NCBI RefSeq assembly: GCF_002368115.1 | Contig: NZ_AP018316.1 | Location: 204,268-268,267 of the forward strand | Direction: 5' to 3' | Origin: Dolichospermum compactum NIES-806 | Lineage (GTDB): Bacteria > Cyanobacteriota > Cyanobacteriia > Cyanobacteriales > Nostocaceae | Length of the DNA stretch: 64,000 nucleotides | Part shown: positions 9,790 to 19,264 of the stretch, piece after piece | How positions within the stretch are numbered: the first letter of the stretch is position 1 | How the letters are laid out: each line of letters begins with the position of its first letter | Translations under genes and position numbers: made by a program | Notes under the pieces: model-generated | Seen by the model: the letters and a program-made list of their open reading frames with translations, nothing else | Databases searched by the model: none | Told to the model about the DNA's origin: nothing

Positions 9790-9974
9790 CCCACGTTCCG
9801 CACCCTTAACTGTCACACAACGAAAATTGGTCGTTTGGAGATTTGAGATTGGCGAACTGCTTGCAGCAGCGCTTCGCTATGTAAAATTTCCAGGGTTTTG
9901 TATAAAAATTATCCTTTGAGGTATTCAAAAATCCGAAATTACCGATTGTGACACCTGGGGGTGCGGAAGGTGGG
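9790..9974. mobile_element. 185 bp MITE-like element with ~30 bp terminal inverted repeats
   Basis: The left end (9790-9819) begins CCCACGTTCCGCACCC and includes TGTCACA. The reverse complement of the right end begins CCCACCTTCCGCACCC and also includes TGTCACA at the same distance. About 23 of 30 positions match by eye. The interior holds a dispersed GCGAACTGCTTGCAGCAGCG block. No transposase is encoded; a 60-codon minus-strand frame over it is not a gene. This explains most of the 343 bp gap 9690-10032. Confidence 0.75.
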
Positions 9975-10032
9975 TTTAACTGCTGCATTCTTCCTCATGA
10001 ATATGTCTTAATTTTGATTGAGAATTATCCTA

Positions 10033-11802
10033 TTACTTTCTACTCGGGTAATCACCTCCACTATTGCCTCTGTTATCCCTCTCCCTATCTCTATCTCTAT
10101 CTCTACTGTCGTTAGTGCCTCCACTACCACTCCGATAATCACTGCCACTATTGCTTCTGTTATCACCTCTACTGTCGTTAGCGCCTCCACTACTACTTTT
10201 ATTCCCGCTATTCCCGCTATTCCCGCTATTCCCACTACCACCGCTATTCCCGCTATTCCCACTACCACCGCTATTCCCGCTATTCCCACTACCACCGCTA
10301 TTCCCGCTACCACCGCTATTCCCGCTACCACCGCTATTCCCACTACCACCGCTATTACTAGTTTTAGAAGTAGTAAAGCGACGTTCAAACCAAAGTCCGG
10401 CGGCAATGAGGGAATAACCGCAAATACCAAATACTAAAGCCCGGAAAAGAACCTCAGTATTATATTCTAAAACCCGGCTGATAATTTGCAGGGTAAATAA
10501 TAAAATACCACACCAAAATGCGTTCCTTTTTCGTAACTTCAAACCTTCTTGAACTAATCCCCAGGCTAATATTGCCAATAAAACATTGAAGATGAAAATG
10601 CCTAGTTCAGTAGTTCTGGTGATAGCTTGATGCCAAAAAGGAGTAATCAGAATAAACCCTAAAAAAGTAGTAATAATGCCAATTCTGAAAAATACTTCCC
10701 GTCGAAGTGGACTATTGCTTTGACGAATTAGAAATAACCATTGCAAAACTGCTAACCCGCTGAGAATCCCTAAATCAATAATTGGCAAAGATGGCGATAT
10801 ATTCGATAAATTATTAGTTGAATCGAAGGGATTGAAAAATGATAAACTGCCACTAGAATCTATAGATTCCCATTGAGAACGAAAAGACAAAAGATAAAAA
10901 ACTACCCCAAAACAGGTTAAGCCTAAATTACGTGCCAGAGGTTGAAATAACCGATAATTAACTGTGGGGAAAAGTAAATCGTCATAACTCCAAAGTAAGG
11001 CAGGTGGTAAAGCCAAAGCAAAGGAAGCTATCCAAGAAACTGCATCAGAAAATGTTAAGAGTGGTAAAGGTCTGAGATTATATTGCAAAGATATAATAAA
11101 TGCCACAACTCCCATGCCAAAAATCCACCGGGATCTGCAAATATAAGCTAAAGGGACAAACAGTAACCATGATAGTAAGGGCATATGGCGAATAGCTAAC
11201 CGCGCCCAAGTCACTTCCCCGGATTCAGATCCTAAATTACCAATTCCTATCCAGTAACCGATTTGAATGAGGACAATAGCCATAATTCCCAAAGAGTTGA
11301 GAGAAAGACTGTAAGCCATGACTAACACCCCAAAACCCCAAGCTAAAAATAACTCAGAAGCTGAACCGCTAATATTGAAGATTTGCCCCATTAACATGAG
11401 GGTTGCCCCTAAAATAAAAGCACTGAGAATTAACAATGCTTCTCCGATTACTCTTTTACCTTCTTGAGATTTTTTACCTTGATTTGTGGTAAGTGTAGGT
11501 TCTCTCCAAGTTAAAAACCCAGTAATGGCTGTGGAGAGAAATAAACTCATTAACAAGATAAACTTAACGTCCCGTGACCAGCCCTGCCAATTTGCACCCA
11601 CAAGGGTCATTAAACCTAAGCCTAATAGTAAACCACCGATGACAATGGCAATGACACCAAAACTATCACGGGTAGATTCTTCTATCTTATTAAATTGATG
11701 CCGCTTGGCTATTTGGTCATACTGGGAAGAACTAATAATGCCTTCGTCTCGCCAACGTTGTGATTCTTGGCGCAGTTTTTGCTGAAAATTGTTAAATATC
11801 AT
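10033..11802 (-). CDS. DUF2157 multi-pass membrane protein with a low-complexity Gly/Asn/Ser and Arg/Asp tail
   Basis: A 589 aa protein. Residues about 1-60 form a soluble DUF2157 start (FQQKLRQESQRWRDEGIIS). About a dozen hydrophobic segments follow up to residue ~470. The last ~115 residues are GNSGGS repeats and then alternating Arg/Asp (RDRDRDRERD). I chose the ATG at 11802 because GGAGAGG lies just before it; a longer frame to 11859 lacks such a site and adds MLTQIRILDLVLHLCTGEV. Function is unknown. The downstream gene of the GDYXXLXY family is its usual partner. The tail is encoded by an unstable-looking microsatellite. Confidence 0.8.
   Translation of the reverse strand: MIFNNFQQKLRQESQRWRDEGIISSSQYDQIAKRHQFNKIEESTRDSFGVIAIVIGGLLLGLGLMTLVGANWQGWSRDVKFILLMSLFLSTAITGFLTWREPTLTTNQGKKSQEGKRVIGEALLILSAFILGATLMLMGQIFNISGSASELFLAWGFGVLVMAYSLSLNSLGIMAIVLIQIGYWIGIGNLGSESGEVTWARLAIRHMPLLSWLLFVPLAYICRSRWIFGMGVVAFIISLQYNLRPLPLLTFSDAVSWIASFALALPPALLWSYDDLLFPTVNYRLFQPLARNLGLTCFGVVFYLLSFRSQWESIDSSGSLSFFNPFDSTNNLSNISPSLPIIDLGILSGLAVLQWLFLIRQSNSPLRREVFFRIGIITTFLGFILITPFWHQAITRTTELGIFIFNVLLAILAWGLVQEGLKLRKRNAFWCGILLFTLQIISRVLEYNTEVLFRALVFGICGYSLIAAGLWFERRFTTSKTSNSGGSGNSGGSGNSGGSGNSGGSGNSGNSGGSGNSGNSGGSGNSGNSGNSGNKSSSGGANDSRGDNRSNSGSDYRSGSGGTNDSRDRDRDRERDNRGNSGGDYPSRK
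10201..10356. repeat. In-gene microsatellite (CCGCTATTC / CCACTACCA units)
   Basis: 9-base codon-triplet units alternate along about 155 bp inside the 3' part of the DUF2157 gene and encode GNS and GGS repeats. Because units are multiples of three, length changes keep the frame. Open frames on the plus strand here are products of the repeat. Confidence 0.9.
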
Positions 11803-12092
11803 GACCTCTCCGGTACATAAGTGTAATACCAAATCTAAAATCCTAATTTGGGTAAGCATTCAGCTATCAGTAGTCAGCAAAGAGGAGGAATAGCAAAAAC
11901 AAGGAAGTGTTGATTTCCTTTAAGTTACGACGGTTTAATTACCTATATTTCAGATTTGAAAGCTAATAGCTGACGGCTGACGGCTGAATGCTTAAATATC
12001 GGTCAATGCCTTTTTAGTATGCAGCCAAATATATTGATTGCATTGTTCTCATGTAACAGTTTCTGTTCTGATTTAATTTGGTAGAAATTAAT

Positions 12093-13046
12093 ATGGAAAA
12101 AGCTTCTAATTTATTGCTTAAAGTTACGCGACAGTTATTTACAAATGTAGATGAACAAACAAAGTTTATAGATGCTTTAGTTCATCCCCAACCTTTTGCA
12201 CCTTGCATTCTTTGGTGTCAAAACAAACCAGAGGTTTTGCCTTTTTCAGTGCAAACTCCAACACATTGGCAACCGCATTTTGTAGACCGTTTATCTTTGG
12301 GAGAAAAACCTGGTAAGCATTCTCTCCATGAACAAGGATATTTTTACTGTTTAGATTTTTCTTCGGTATTTTCTGCTTCTGTTTTGTTGGCAATTCCCGA
12401 ATCAATATCTGTGGTTTTTGATATGTGTGCTGCCCCTGGTGGTAAAAGTGTGTTTGCCTGGAAGGCTTTAAGACCTGATTTGCTAATTACTAATGAGGTA
12501 ATTGGTAAGCGGTTAGGAATGCTGATTTCTAATTTAAAACGTTGTCAAATTAAACCCAGTGGGGTAGTAAATAGAGATTCAAGTATTTTTGCAGAATTGT
12601 TGCCGGCTTCGAGTAATTTAGTGCTGGTTGATGCCCCTTGTACTGGGCAATCTCTATTAGCTAAAAATGAGAAAGCACCGGGATGTTTTCACTCAACTTC
12701 AATTAATAAAAGTGCCAATCGTCAAAAACGCATTATTGCTAATTCTGCCCAAGTTGTTGCCCCTCAAGGTTATTTAGCATATATGACTTGCACCTATTCC
12801 CCTGAAGAAAATGAGCAGGTTTGTGAATGGTTTTTGGAACGGTTTCCTCATTTTCAAGCTGTGAAAGTTGATCATTTATCTACTTTTCAATCTCGTTTAA
12901 CTAGCATTCCTTGTTATCGGATGTTTCCGCAATATCGGTTGGGTGCGGGTGCGTTTACGGCGTTGTTTAAAAATATGATGGAAGGTGATGCGAAGAGGGT
13001 CGATTTAGAGTCTATGTCTGCTATGTGGAGATATCGAAGTATGTAG
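12093..13046 (+). CDS. RsmB/NOL1/NOP2 (Sun) family m5C RNA methyltransferase
   Basis: A 317 aa SAM-dependent RNA cytosine-5 methyltransferase. The SAM-binding motif I is FDMCAAPGGKS. Motif IV is VLVDAPCTGQS, with the Pro-Cys that releases product. Motif VI is MTCTYSPEENE, with the Thr-Cys nucleophile. The C-terminal end reads RLGAGAFTALFK, close to the family's G-A-F-FA. It lacks the NusB-like N-terminal domain of full RsmB, so the target (rRNA or tRNA) is not certain. I prefer the ATG at 12093 to the in-frame TTG at 12078. It is not linked to neighbours; the DUF2157 gene is divergent. Confidence 0.88.
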   Translation: MEKASNLLLKVTRQLFTNVDEQTKFIDALVHPQPFAPCILWCQNKPEVLPFSVQTPTHWQPHFVDRLSLGEKPGKHSLHEQGYFYCLDFSSVFSASVLLAIPESISVVFDMCAAPGGKSVFAWKALRPDLLITNEVIGKRLGMLISNLKRCQIKPSGVVNRDSSIFAELLPASSNLVLVDAPCTGQSLLAKNEKAPGCFHSTSINKSANRQKRIIANSAQVVAPQGYLAYMTCTYSPEENEQVCEWFLERFPHFQAVKVDHLSTFQSRLTSIPCYRMFPQYRLGAGAFTALFKNMMEGDAKRVDLESMSAMWRYRSM

Positions 13047-13234
13047 TGTTCTTTGATTCTCTCCGAATAAAGCCCACCTGCGTGTGATTTACAGTGTCAG
13101 TAGGACTAATATTTAGTCTTTAATGATTGGGTAAGACGTGCTGATACTAAAGATTACTATAATTTCAATGTAGCCACACAAAGTAACTTTAGTCTAAATT
13201 TAACGTCTAAACTCCAGTCAATATAGTGGCGACA

Positions 13235-13879
13235 CTAACTACAGTTTGTCCATAAGGTTTGATAATTTTGACGTTCTTGTTCTGCACGTTGACATTCCTT
13301 TTCTGCACGTTGATTTAATTCCAGAGATGTGAAAAACTTCCGCCCTTCAGGATAATAAATTTCTAAATTATCTGCTGTTAATTCAAACCGTATTCCTAAA
13401 CGGGGACTTACCCAATTATTGATTTCTTCAATCTCTTATAGCCATGCTTGTTCAAGAATAAAACCTGTTAATTCGATTTTGTCTGGATTATAAACATAGT
13501 ATTCTTCCACGCCATGACGTTGATAAAAAAGGAGTTTCTTTGCGATTTCTTGACTACGATTTCCTGGAGATAGAATTTCAAATACTACTTGAGGTGCAAT
13601 ATTTTATTCCCATTGTTTGTAAGAACCTCTTTTACCTTTTGGTCTACCGAAAATCACCATAACATCAGGTGCTTGACGAGTTTTTACACTTCCCTTAACT
13701 GGATACCAAAGTAAATCACCTGCGATGAAAACATCATTTTCTGATGCAAATAATATTTCTAAATTTTCTTTAATTTTAACTATCCATTCATAATGTTCTG
13801 TATTATCAGCCATGGGACTTCCATCACTATCAGGGTAGATGATTTCTGGTTTGGTTTCCGGTGTGAGTTGTTGTACCAT
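13235..13879 (-). pseudogene. Uma2-family (DUF820) endonuclease-like pseudogene, two in-frame stops
   Basis: One reading frame runs 214 codons, about the normal family length, but is interrupted by TAA at 13604-13606 and TAA at 13436-13438. The family core is clear: GDLLWYPVKGSVKTRQAPDVMVIFGRPKG, then QVVFEILSPGNRSQEI, FYQRHGVEEYYVYNP and a charged coiled C-terminus rich in QRAEQE. Each stop could come from one base change (GAA to TAA; the second likewise follows AWL). No frameshift is seen, so loss is recent. Uma2 genes are abundant in cyanobacteria and their role is uncertain. Confidence 0.88.
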
Positions 13880-14319
13880 TTCTGTAGCTCCATTTTACCC
13901 AAGGTAAATAAATTTTTTAACTTGACAGTGGCACTTATGAATCTATTGGTAATTATATGTGAACTATGTGAACTACCTACACTGATCTGACGGTACAGTG
14001 TGGACTTCCTGTCCAACAGAAAGCGTAGTAGTAGATTTCTTTCTTCCTCTATTACAAAAGAAGGGAACAGGGAACAGATAAGAAACAAAAGTTGCTGAGT
14101 TTAAAGCTCAGTCAAAAAAAAGATGTTTTTTAAGATGCGTAGCACGAAAAAAACAGTGTCATTATTTCAATCTCATGTTTTTAAACATGAGTTTTTCCTG
14201 TTCCCTGTTGCCCGTTCCCTCTGACCGCCTCTCTTCGAGAAGGCGAGGGGGTTCTGCTATTTTAGCTAAAACGTGCCAGGAATTGCTATGCTAAGACTAT
14301 AATAACTATTAAGGAAACA
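13880..14319. other. Intergenic region upstream of chlD
   Basis: No gene seen. It contains a perfect inverted repeat CTCATGTTT TT AAACATGAG at 14172-14191 followed by five Ts, which resembles an intrinsic terminator on the plus strand but has no plus-strand gene close upstream. Short TTCCCTGTTGCCCGTTCCC repeats and a TCTTCGAGAAGGCG hairpin-like string follow. AAGGA before ATG 14320 is the chlD ribosome site. Confidence 0.55.
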
Positions 14320-16341
14320 ATGCGATCGCCTACTCTGACCCCGACAATGACTGCTTTTCCCTTGGCTGCTGTGGTTGGTCAAGAAGCCATTAAGATAGCC
14401 TTACTTTTGACAGCAGTTGATCCCGTTTTGGGGGGTGTGGTAATTGCAGGTCGTCGTGGTACGGCTAAATCTGTGATGGCGCGTGCTATTCACGCTTTGT
14501 TACCACCTATTGAAGTTGTGAAAGGTTCTGTTAGCAACTGTGACCCCAATCACCCCGAAGAATGGGATGATAAACTTCTGGCTGAACAAAGACAAGACAT
14601 AGAAACGGAAATTATCCCTGCACCTTTTTTGCAAATTCCTCTGGGGATTACGGAAGACCGACTCTTAGGTTCTGTGGACGTGGAACAGTCGGTTAAACAA
14701 GGTGATACAATTTTTCAACCGGGGTTACTGGCTACAGCTAATCGAGGTGTGCTGTATGTAGATGAAATCAACCTATTAGATGACCAAATTAGTAACCAAC
14801 TTTTATCGGTATTATCGGACGGACGGAATCAAATTGAACGGGAAGGAATTAGTTTTCAACATCCCTGCAAACCGTTGTTTATTGCCACCTATAACCCAGA
14901 AGAAGGGGCGCTCAGGGAACATTTACTTGATAGAATAGCGATCGCCCTATCAGCAGACGGAGTTCTGGGTATAGATCAAAGAGTACAGGCAGTTGAACAA
15001 GCGATCGCCTATTCCAAATCTCCCTCAGAATTTCTCCAACAATACAGCGAAGACATAGACTCCCTCAAAACCCAAATCATCCTGGCACGGGAATGGTTAA
15101 AAGAAGTTACCATTACCCAAGAGCAAATTGCATATCTCGTCAATGAAGCCATTCGCGGAGGTGTAGAAGGACATCGTGCAGAACTATTTGCAGTCCGCGT
15201 AGCCAAAGCCGCAGCAGCCTTAGAAGGACGAAACAGCGTCACCGCTGAAGATCTACGTCGCGCAGTCGAGTTGGTGATAGTTCCCAGAACCACCATAGTG
15301 CAGACACCACCCCCAGACCAACCACCACCACCACCCCCACCACCACAAGAAAATCAAGACGAGTCGGAATCAGAAGAAAAACAAGAGGAAGAACAGGAAG
15401 AAGACAAAGAAGAAGAACAGGAACAGCAAGAACCCCCAGACATTCCCGAAGAATTTATCTTTGATCCAGAAGGGGTAATTCTTGACCCAGAAGTGCTGTA
15501 TTTTACCCAAATGGCACAACGGCAAGGTAAATCTGGTAGTCGTAGTATTATCTTCTCCGACGACCGGGGACGTTACATCAAGCCGATGATTCCCAAAGGT
15601 AAAGCTAGAAGAATCGCCGTAGATGCCACACTGCGAGCCGCAGCCCCGTATCAAAAATCACGTCGCGCTAGACAACCTGATAAAAAGGTGATTGTTGAAC
15701 AGGGAGATATCCGTTCTAAGCGGTTGGTGAGAAAAGCCGGCGCATTAGTGGTATTTGTGGTGGATGCTTCTGGTTCAATGGCTTTAAATAGGATGCAATC
15801 TGCAAAAGGTGCGGTAATGCAGCTTTTAACCGAAGCCTACCAAAACCGGGATCAAATCTCTTTAATCCCCTTCCGAGGAGAACAAGCAGAAGTTTTATTA
15901 CCTCCTACCCGTTCCATTGCTTTAGCCAAAAATCGCTTAGAAAGATTGCCCTGCGGTGGTGGTTCACCCCTCGCACATGGTTTAACTCAAGCCGTGCGGG
16001 TGGGGATAAATGCCCAAATGGGTGGGGATATCGGACAGGTTGTTATTGTGGCAATTACTGATGGTCGTGGTAATATTCCTTTAGCTCGTTCTTTAGGAGA
16101 ACCCATAGAACCGGGTGAAAAGCCAGATATCAAAGCCGAGTTATTAGATATTGCAGCCAGAATTCGGGCTTCAGGGATGCAATTGTTGGTGATTGATACG
16201 GAGAGCAAATTTGTATCAACGGGCTTTGCTAAAGAATTGGCGAAAACAGCCGGAGGTAAATATTATCACCTACCCAAAGCGACCGATAAAGCGATCGCCG
16301 CGATGACTAGGGGAGCGATCGCAGATATGAAAGCCAAGTAA
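14320..16341 (+). CDS. chlD: Magnesium chelatase subunit ChlD
   Basis: Subunit D of the ChlI-ChlD-ChlH complex that inserts Mg2+ into protoporphyrin IX, the first committed step of chlorophyll synthesis. The protein is 673 aa. Residues ~12-330 form an AAA+ domain with GRRGTAKS at 44-51. A linker (~330-380) has a run of prolines and then an acidic Glu-rich block. The C-terminal von Willebrand A domain has the MIDAS motif DASGSM at about 481-486 and a later AITDGRGN. The polyproline-acidic linker distinguishes D from the I subunit. AAGGA upstream supports ATG 14320; a second ATG at 14347 is possible. The gene stands alone. Confidence 0.96.
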   Translation: MRSPTLTPTMTAFPLAAVVGQEAIKIALLLTAVDPVLGGVVIAGRRGTAKSVMARAIHALLPPIEVVKGSVSNCDPNHPEEWDDKLLAEQRQDIETEIIPAPFLQIPLGITEDRLLGSVDVEQSVKQGDTIFQPGLLATANRGVLYVDEINLLDDQISNQLLSVLSDGRNQIEREGISFQHPCKPLFIATYNPEEGALREHLLDRIAIALSADGVLGIDQRVQAVEQAIAYSKSPSEFLQQYSEDIDSLKTQIILAREWLKEVTITQEQIAYLVNEAIRGGVEGHRAELFAVRVAKAAAALEGRNSVTAEDLRRAVELVIVPRTTIVQTPPPDQPPPPPPPPQENQDESESEEKQEEEQEEDKEEEQEQQEPPDIPEEFIFDPEGVILDPEVLYFTQMAQRQGKSGSRSIIFSDDRGRYIKPMIPKGKARRIAVDATLRAAAPYQKSRRARQPDKKVIVEQGDIRSKRLVRKAGALVVFVVDASGSMALNRMQSAKGAVMQLLTEAYQNRDQISLIPFRGEQAEVLLPPTRSIALAKNRLERLPCGGGSPLAHGLTQAVRVGINAQMGGDIGQVVIVAITDGRGNIPLARSLGEPIEPGEKPDIKAELLDIAARIRASGMQLLVIDTESKFVSTGFAKELAKTAGGKYYHLPKATDKAIAAMTRGAIADMKAK

Positions 16342-16446
16342 GTTGACAAAAAATTAATTGTTCGTAGTTATGGTTTGGGATTTCTCACGAAAAATATCCC
16401 CATAAATGTAGGGGTAAAGCAAAAGCTCATTGGTGTCAACTTAACG

Positions 16447-16558
16447 TACAGTAAATTGTCATCAAACCTGGAACAAGAACCCCACCCCCAACCCCCTCCC
16501 CGCAAGCGATGAGGGGGCTAAGATGTACCTTATATGATTGGAAATCGCTGTAAACAAC
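16447..16558. mobile_element. 112 bp MITE-like element, copy 1
   Basis: It matches 61489-61600 at all but two positions by eye. The ends form imperfect inverted repeats: TACAGTAAATT at the left and, reverse-complemented, TTTACAGCGATTT at the right. The core has C-rich ACCCCACCCCCAACCCC then GCAAGCGATGAGGGG. A core-only relative (reverse orientation) forms the hairpin at 20924-20949. The rest of 16342-16614 holds nothing recognisable. Confidence 0.8.
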
Positions 16559-16614
16559 AAATCAAACAGAAATTCTATTCGTCAGGGGTTAAATTGACTC
16601 GGTGACTCCTTTTT

Positions 16615-16857
16615 TTACCATTTTTCCGCCCAATAGATAATTTCTAAAGATGTCACATCAATTGCGACTCCATGACTATTACCATGATTCCATTTTGCGC
16701 CCGGTTGGCTTTTATCTTCGGCTTTTAATACCAATATTTCATAACTGCTAGGAAAGGTTTCTATTTCTGAATCGCTAGTATAAAAAAAGGTTGGGTTGCA
16801 TCTGGCTTGTAGATTAATATCCCAACCTTTAAAACAGAAGTCCTGATAGTTTTGAAT
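16615..16857 (-). pseudogene. Unrecognised coding remnant (C-terminal part of a lost gene)
   Basis: The minus strand is open for 80 codons and ends at TAA 16615-16617. Composition looks coding: GWDINLQARCNPTFFYTS, YEILVLKAEDKSQPGAKW, NHGNSHGVAIDVTSLEII. A TAG closes the frame at 16858-16860 and there is no ATG, GTG or TTG start near the 5' end, so the N-terminus is missing. I do not recognise the family. It may be a degraded tail of a gene disrupted here, close to a MITE copy. Confidence 0.5.
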
Positions 16858-16912
16858 CTAGCTTGAGTTAGATTGACAAAAAAATTTTGATTTGGTTAAA
16901 TCGATGACAAAT

Positions 16913-17794
16913 TTAAAAAGAACCAATGATCATTCCTGCCAAAATTAGAAAACCAATCCAGACGTTTTGACGAAATATTTCCCCATAGGCAGGATGAGGT
17001 ATTTCTGGCTGTTGTAAGCGGATAATTTGCCAAATCCAAGCAATGGTAGCGAGGATTAAACTGATCCAAAATGCTGTATTTAAGTGAACTAAGAAACCTA
17101 CTCCAGCTAGGAGAATAACTGTCCCAATGAGGAAAATAGCGATCGCTGTTGGGGCATATTTACCAAAGAATATAGCGCTAGAATTAATACCTATACGTTG
17201 ATCATCTATGCGATCGCTCATTGCATAGATCGTATCAAATCCTAATGTCCATAGCACCGTCGCCCCCCAAAGTAACCACGTCGGCGCTGTAATATTGGCT
17301 GTAACTGCACTCCAACTAATTAAAACCGCAAAACCCCAAGCTATGGAAAGCACCAATTGGGGAACAGGAAATACCCGTTTTGCGCCAGGATAAAGGACGA
17401 TAACCGGAACGGCGGCCACAGACAACCAGAAGCTTAATGGATTAAGATAGAAGGCGATAACTGCGGCACAGGCGAGGGAGACTATCCCCACCACAATCCC
17501 AATTTTAATGGAAAGGGCGCGAGATGCCAGGGGGCGATCGCGTGTTCTTTCAACTTGGGGATCAATATCTCTGTCCCATAAATCATTAACCACACAACCA
17601 GCCGCACTGGTGGCCATACTACCGCAAATAATTACTCCTACTAGGGGGATAGGCGGTTTACCAGCAGCGGCTAAGAATACAGCCCATAATGCGGGTATCA
17701 TCAGAATTAACCTACCTTCCGGTTTATTCCACCTTAACAGCCGGATAATTACAAGCCATAATGGTTCTTGGTTGGTTTTTGGTGTTTTCAACAT
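16913..17794 (-). CDS. ubiA: UbiA-family 4-hydroxybenzoate polyprenyltransferase (plastoquinone synthesis)
   Basis: Integral membrane enzyme that attaches a polyprenyl (solanesyl) chain to 4-hydroxybenzoate; in cyanobacteria this leads to plastoquinone-9. The protein is 293 aa with eight or nine hydrophobic segments. The first Asp-rich motif is NDLWDRDID (residues 70-78) followed by ERTRDRPLASR. The second is YAMSDRIDDQRIG. Both bind Mg-diphosphate. Other UbiA branches (homogentisate or chlorophyll prenyltransferases) have a different first motif, so the 4-hydroxybenzoate assignment is likely. It starts at ATG 17794, divergent from the methyltransferase at 18015. Confidence 0.92.
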   Translation of the reverse strand: MLKTPKTNQEPLWLVIIRLLRWNKPEGRLILMIPALWAVFLAAAGKPPIPLVGVIICGSMATSAAGCVVNDLWDRDIDPQVERTRDRPLASRALSIKIGIVVGIVSLACAAVIAFYLNPLSFWLSVAAVPVIVLYPGAKRVFPVPQLVLSIAWGFAVLISWSAVTANITAPTWLLWGATVLWTLGFDTIYAMSDRIDDQRIGINSSAIFFGKYAPTAIAIFLIGTVILLAGVGFLVHLNTAFWISLILATIAWIWQIIRLQQPEIPHPAYGEIFRQNVWIGFLILAGMIIGSF

Positions 17795-18014
17795 ATGAGA
17801 CGATTGTGCATAGTACCTTGATTACACCATAATTTCATTAGCCATAAACAATCAGGTACTTTGCAAACAAATAAAGTTAAGTAAGTAGGCGTTAAAAATT
17901 ATCTTTATAGCAATGCAAGCAAAAGTAAATAGGTTTTTAGTGATTTTACGTTTTTTCACAGAGTTTGATTTTATCGTGTTAAACTACTTAAGTGAAGAAT
18001 AATTATCACTAACA

Positions 18015-19061
18015 ATGAAAATTACCACTGTTTCACCCCAGTCCATGGACTTAATGCAAATGCTTACAGGTTATTGGGTGTCTCAATCCATCTATGCCGC
18101 CGCGAAGCTAGGCATTGCTGATTATATTACTGATGAGGAAAAGAGTTATATTGAACTTGCAAATACAACTCAAACCCATGAAGAGTCCCTTTATCGTCTT
18201 TTGAGAGCATTGGCGAGTGTAGGCATCTTTATTGAGACAAGTCCTGGGTATTTTGCTACAACTCCCATGGCAAACCTGCTCCGTAGTGATGTGCCTGATT
18301 CATTACGAGATGTAGGAATTATGCTAGGTGATATCGAACATCAATTAAGTTGGGGTAATATTGTCCACGCTGTTAAAACAGGTGAGAGCGGATTTGAAAA
18401 GTCATTTGGCATGAATCTGTTTGACTATTACTGTCAAAACCCGGAGGCTGCGGATATTTTTGATCGATCTATGACCGGTTTTTCTAAAATTGAAGCTGCC
18501 GGGGTAATTACTGATTATAACTTTACAGGAATTAACAGTTTAGTTGATGTGGGTGGAGGGATGGGAAGTTTACTAACCTCGATTCTCCAGGCTTATCCGC
18601 AAATGACGGGGATATTATTTGATTTACCTCATGTGATTGAGCGGGCTAAATTAAGTATAGCAAATAAAAGAGGTAATACTGACGATGAAACAAGCGATCG
18701 CTACCAATTAGTTAGCGGTAGCTTTTTTGAGCCATTGCCACCCAAACAAGACGCTTATTTGCTCAAGCATATTATCCATGATTGGGATGACGAAAAGGCG
18801 ATCGCCATTTTGCAACAATGTCGTCAAGCGATGGCAGCCCATAGTAAAGTTTTAGTAGTGGAGTCAGTTATACCTTCAGGTAATGAGCCTTTTCCCGGCA
18901 AATTTATGGACGTTAATATGTTGGTGATGTGTACCGGAGGCAAGGAACGAACCGCTGAAGAGTTTTTTAATATATTTAAAAAAGCTCAACTTGAATTAGT
19001 GAGAATTGTGCCAACGCGAGGAATGGTAAGTGTTGTAGAAGGGCAAGCGATAGGTGGCTAA
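18015..19061 (+). CDS. SAM-dependent O-methyltransferase (plant-type / acetylserotonin OMT-like family)
   Basis: A 348 aa enzyme with an N-terminal winged-helix dimerisation domain (~15-100: LMQMLTGYWVSQSIYAAAKLGIADY). The C-terminal Rossmann methyltransferase domain follows. The SAM motif is LVDVGGGMGS at about residues 175-184, then GILFDLPHV. The catalytic-region string is KHIIHDWDDEKA, with the His-Asp pair usual for the family. Relatives methylate small aromatic or carotenoid hydroxyls in secondary metabolism. The substrate cannot be told from sequence and no biosynthetic cluster surrounds it. Conserved neighbours do not point to one pathway. Confidence 0.85.
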   Translation: MKITTVSPQSMDLMQMLTGYWVSQSIYAAAKLGIADYITDEEKSYIELANTTQTHEESLYRLLRALASVGIFIETSPGYFATTPMANLLRSDVPDSLRDVGIMLGDIEHQLSWGNIVHAVKTGESGFEKSFGMNLFDYYCQNPEAADIFDRSMTGFSKIEAAGVITDYNFTGINSLVDVGGGMGSLLTSILQAYPQMTGILFDLPHVIERAKLSIANKRGNTDDETSDRYQLVSGSFFEPLPPKQDAYLLKHIIHDWDDEKAIAILQQCRQAMAAHSKVLVVESVIPSGNEPFPGKFMDVNMLVMCTGGKERTAEEFFNIFKKAQLELVRIVPTRGMVSVVEGQAIGG

Positions 19062-19264
19062 TGTTCCCGAAATATCTGAGTAATTAACTGAACTGGTATT
19101 GAGTTTTTTCTGTAGTTAACAATTAAAAATACGGATTGGGCAGGATTTTTGTGAACTTTGTAACAGTTAGCTAATTTATAGTCTCCATTAATGTAATTAA
19201 TCTATTTTGATAATGGGGAGACCTCAAGACGATATTTTTATCTATTTTTCGAGCGATAATCCAG

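Noticed and set aside
9806..9988. 60-codon minus-strand frame
   Set aside because: It lies almost wholly in the MITE-like element and contains a dispersed repeat word.
10018..10437. Plus- and minus-frame proteins rich in Ile/Pro/Thr/Ala opposite the DUF2157 gene
   Set aside because: They are shadow frames of the 9-base microsatellite; the DUF2157 frame has the conserved domain and ribosome site.
14172..14196. Intrinsic terminator upstream of chlD
   Set aside because: Stem and T run fit, but no plus-strand gene ends nearby; kept as a note in the intergenic entry.
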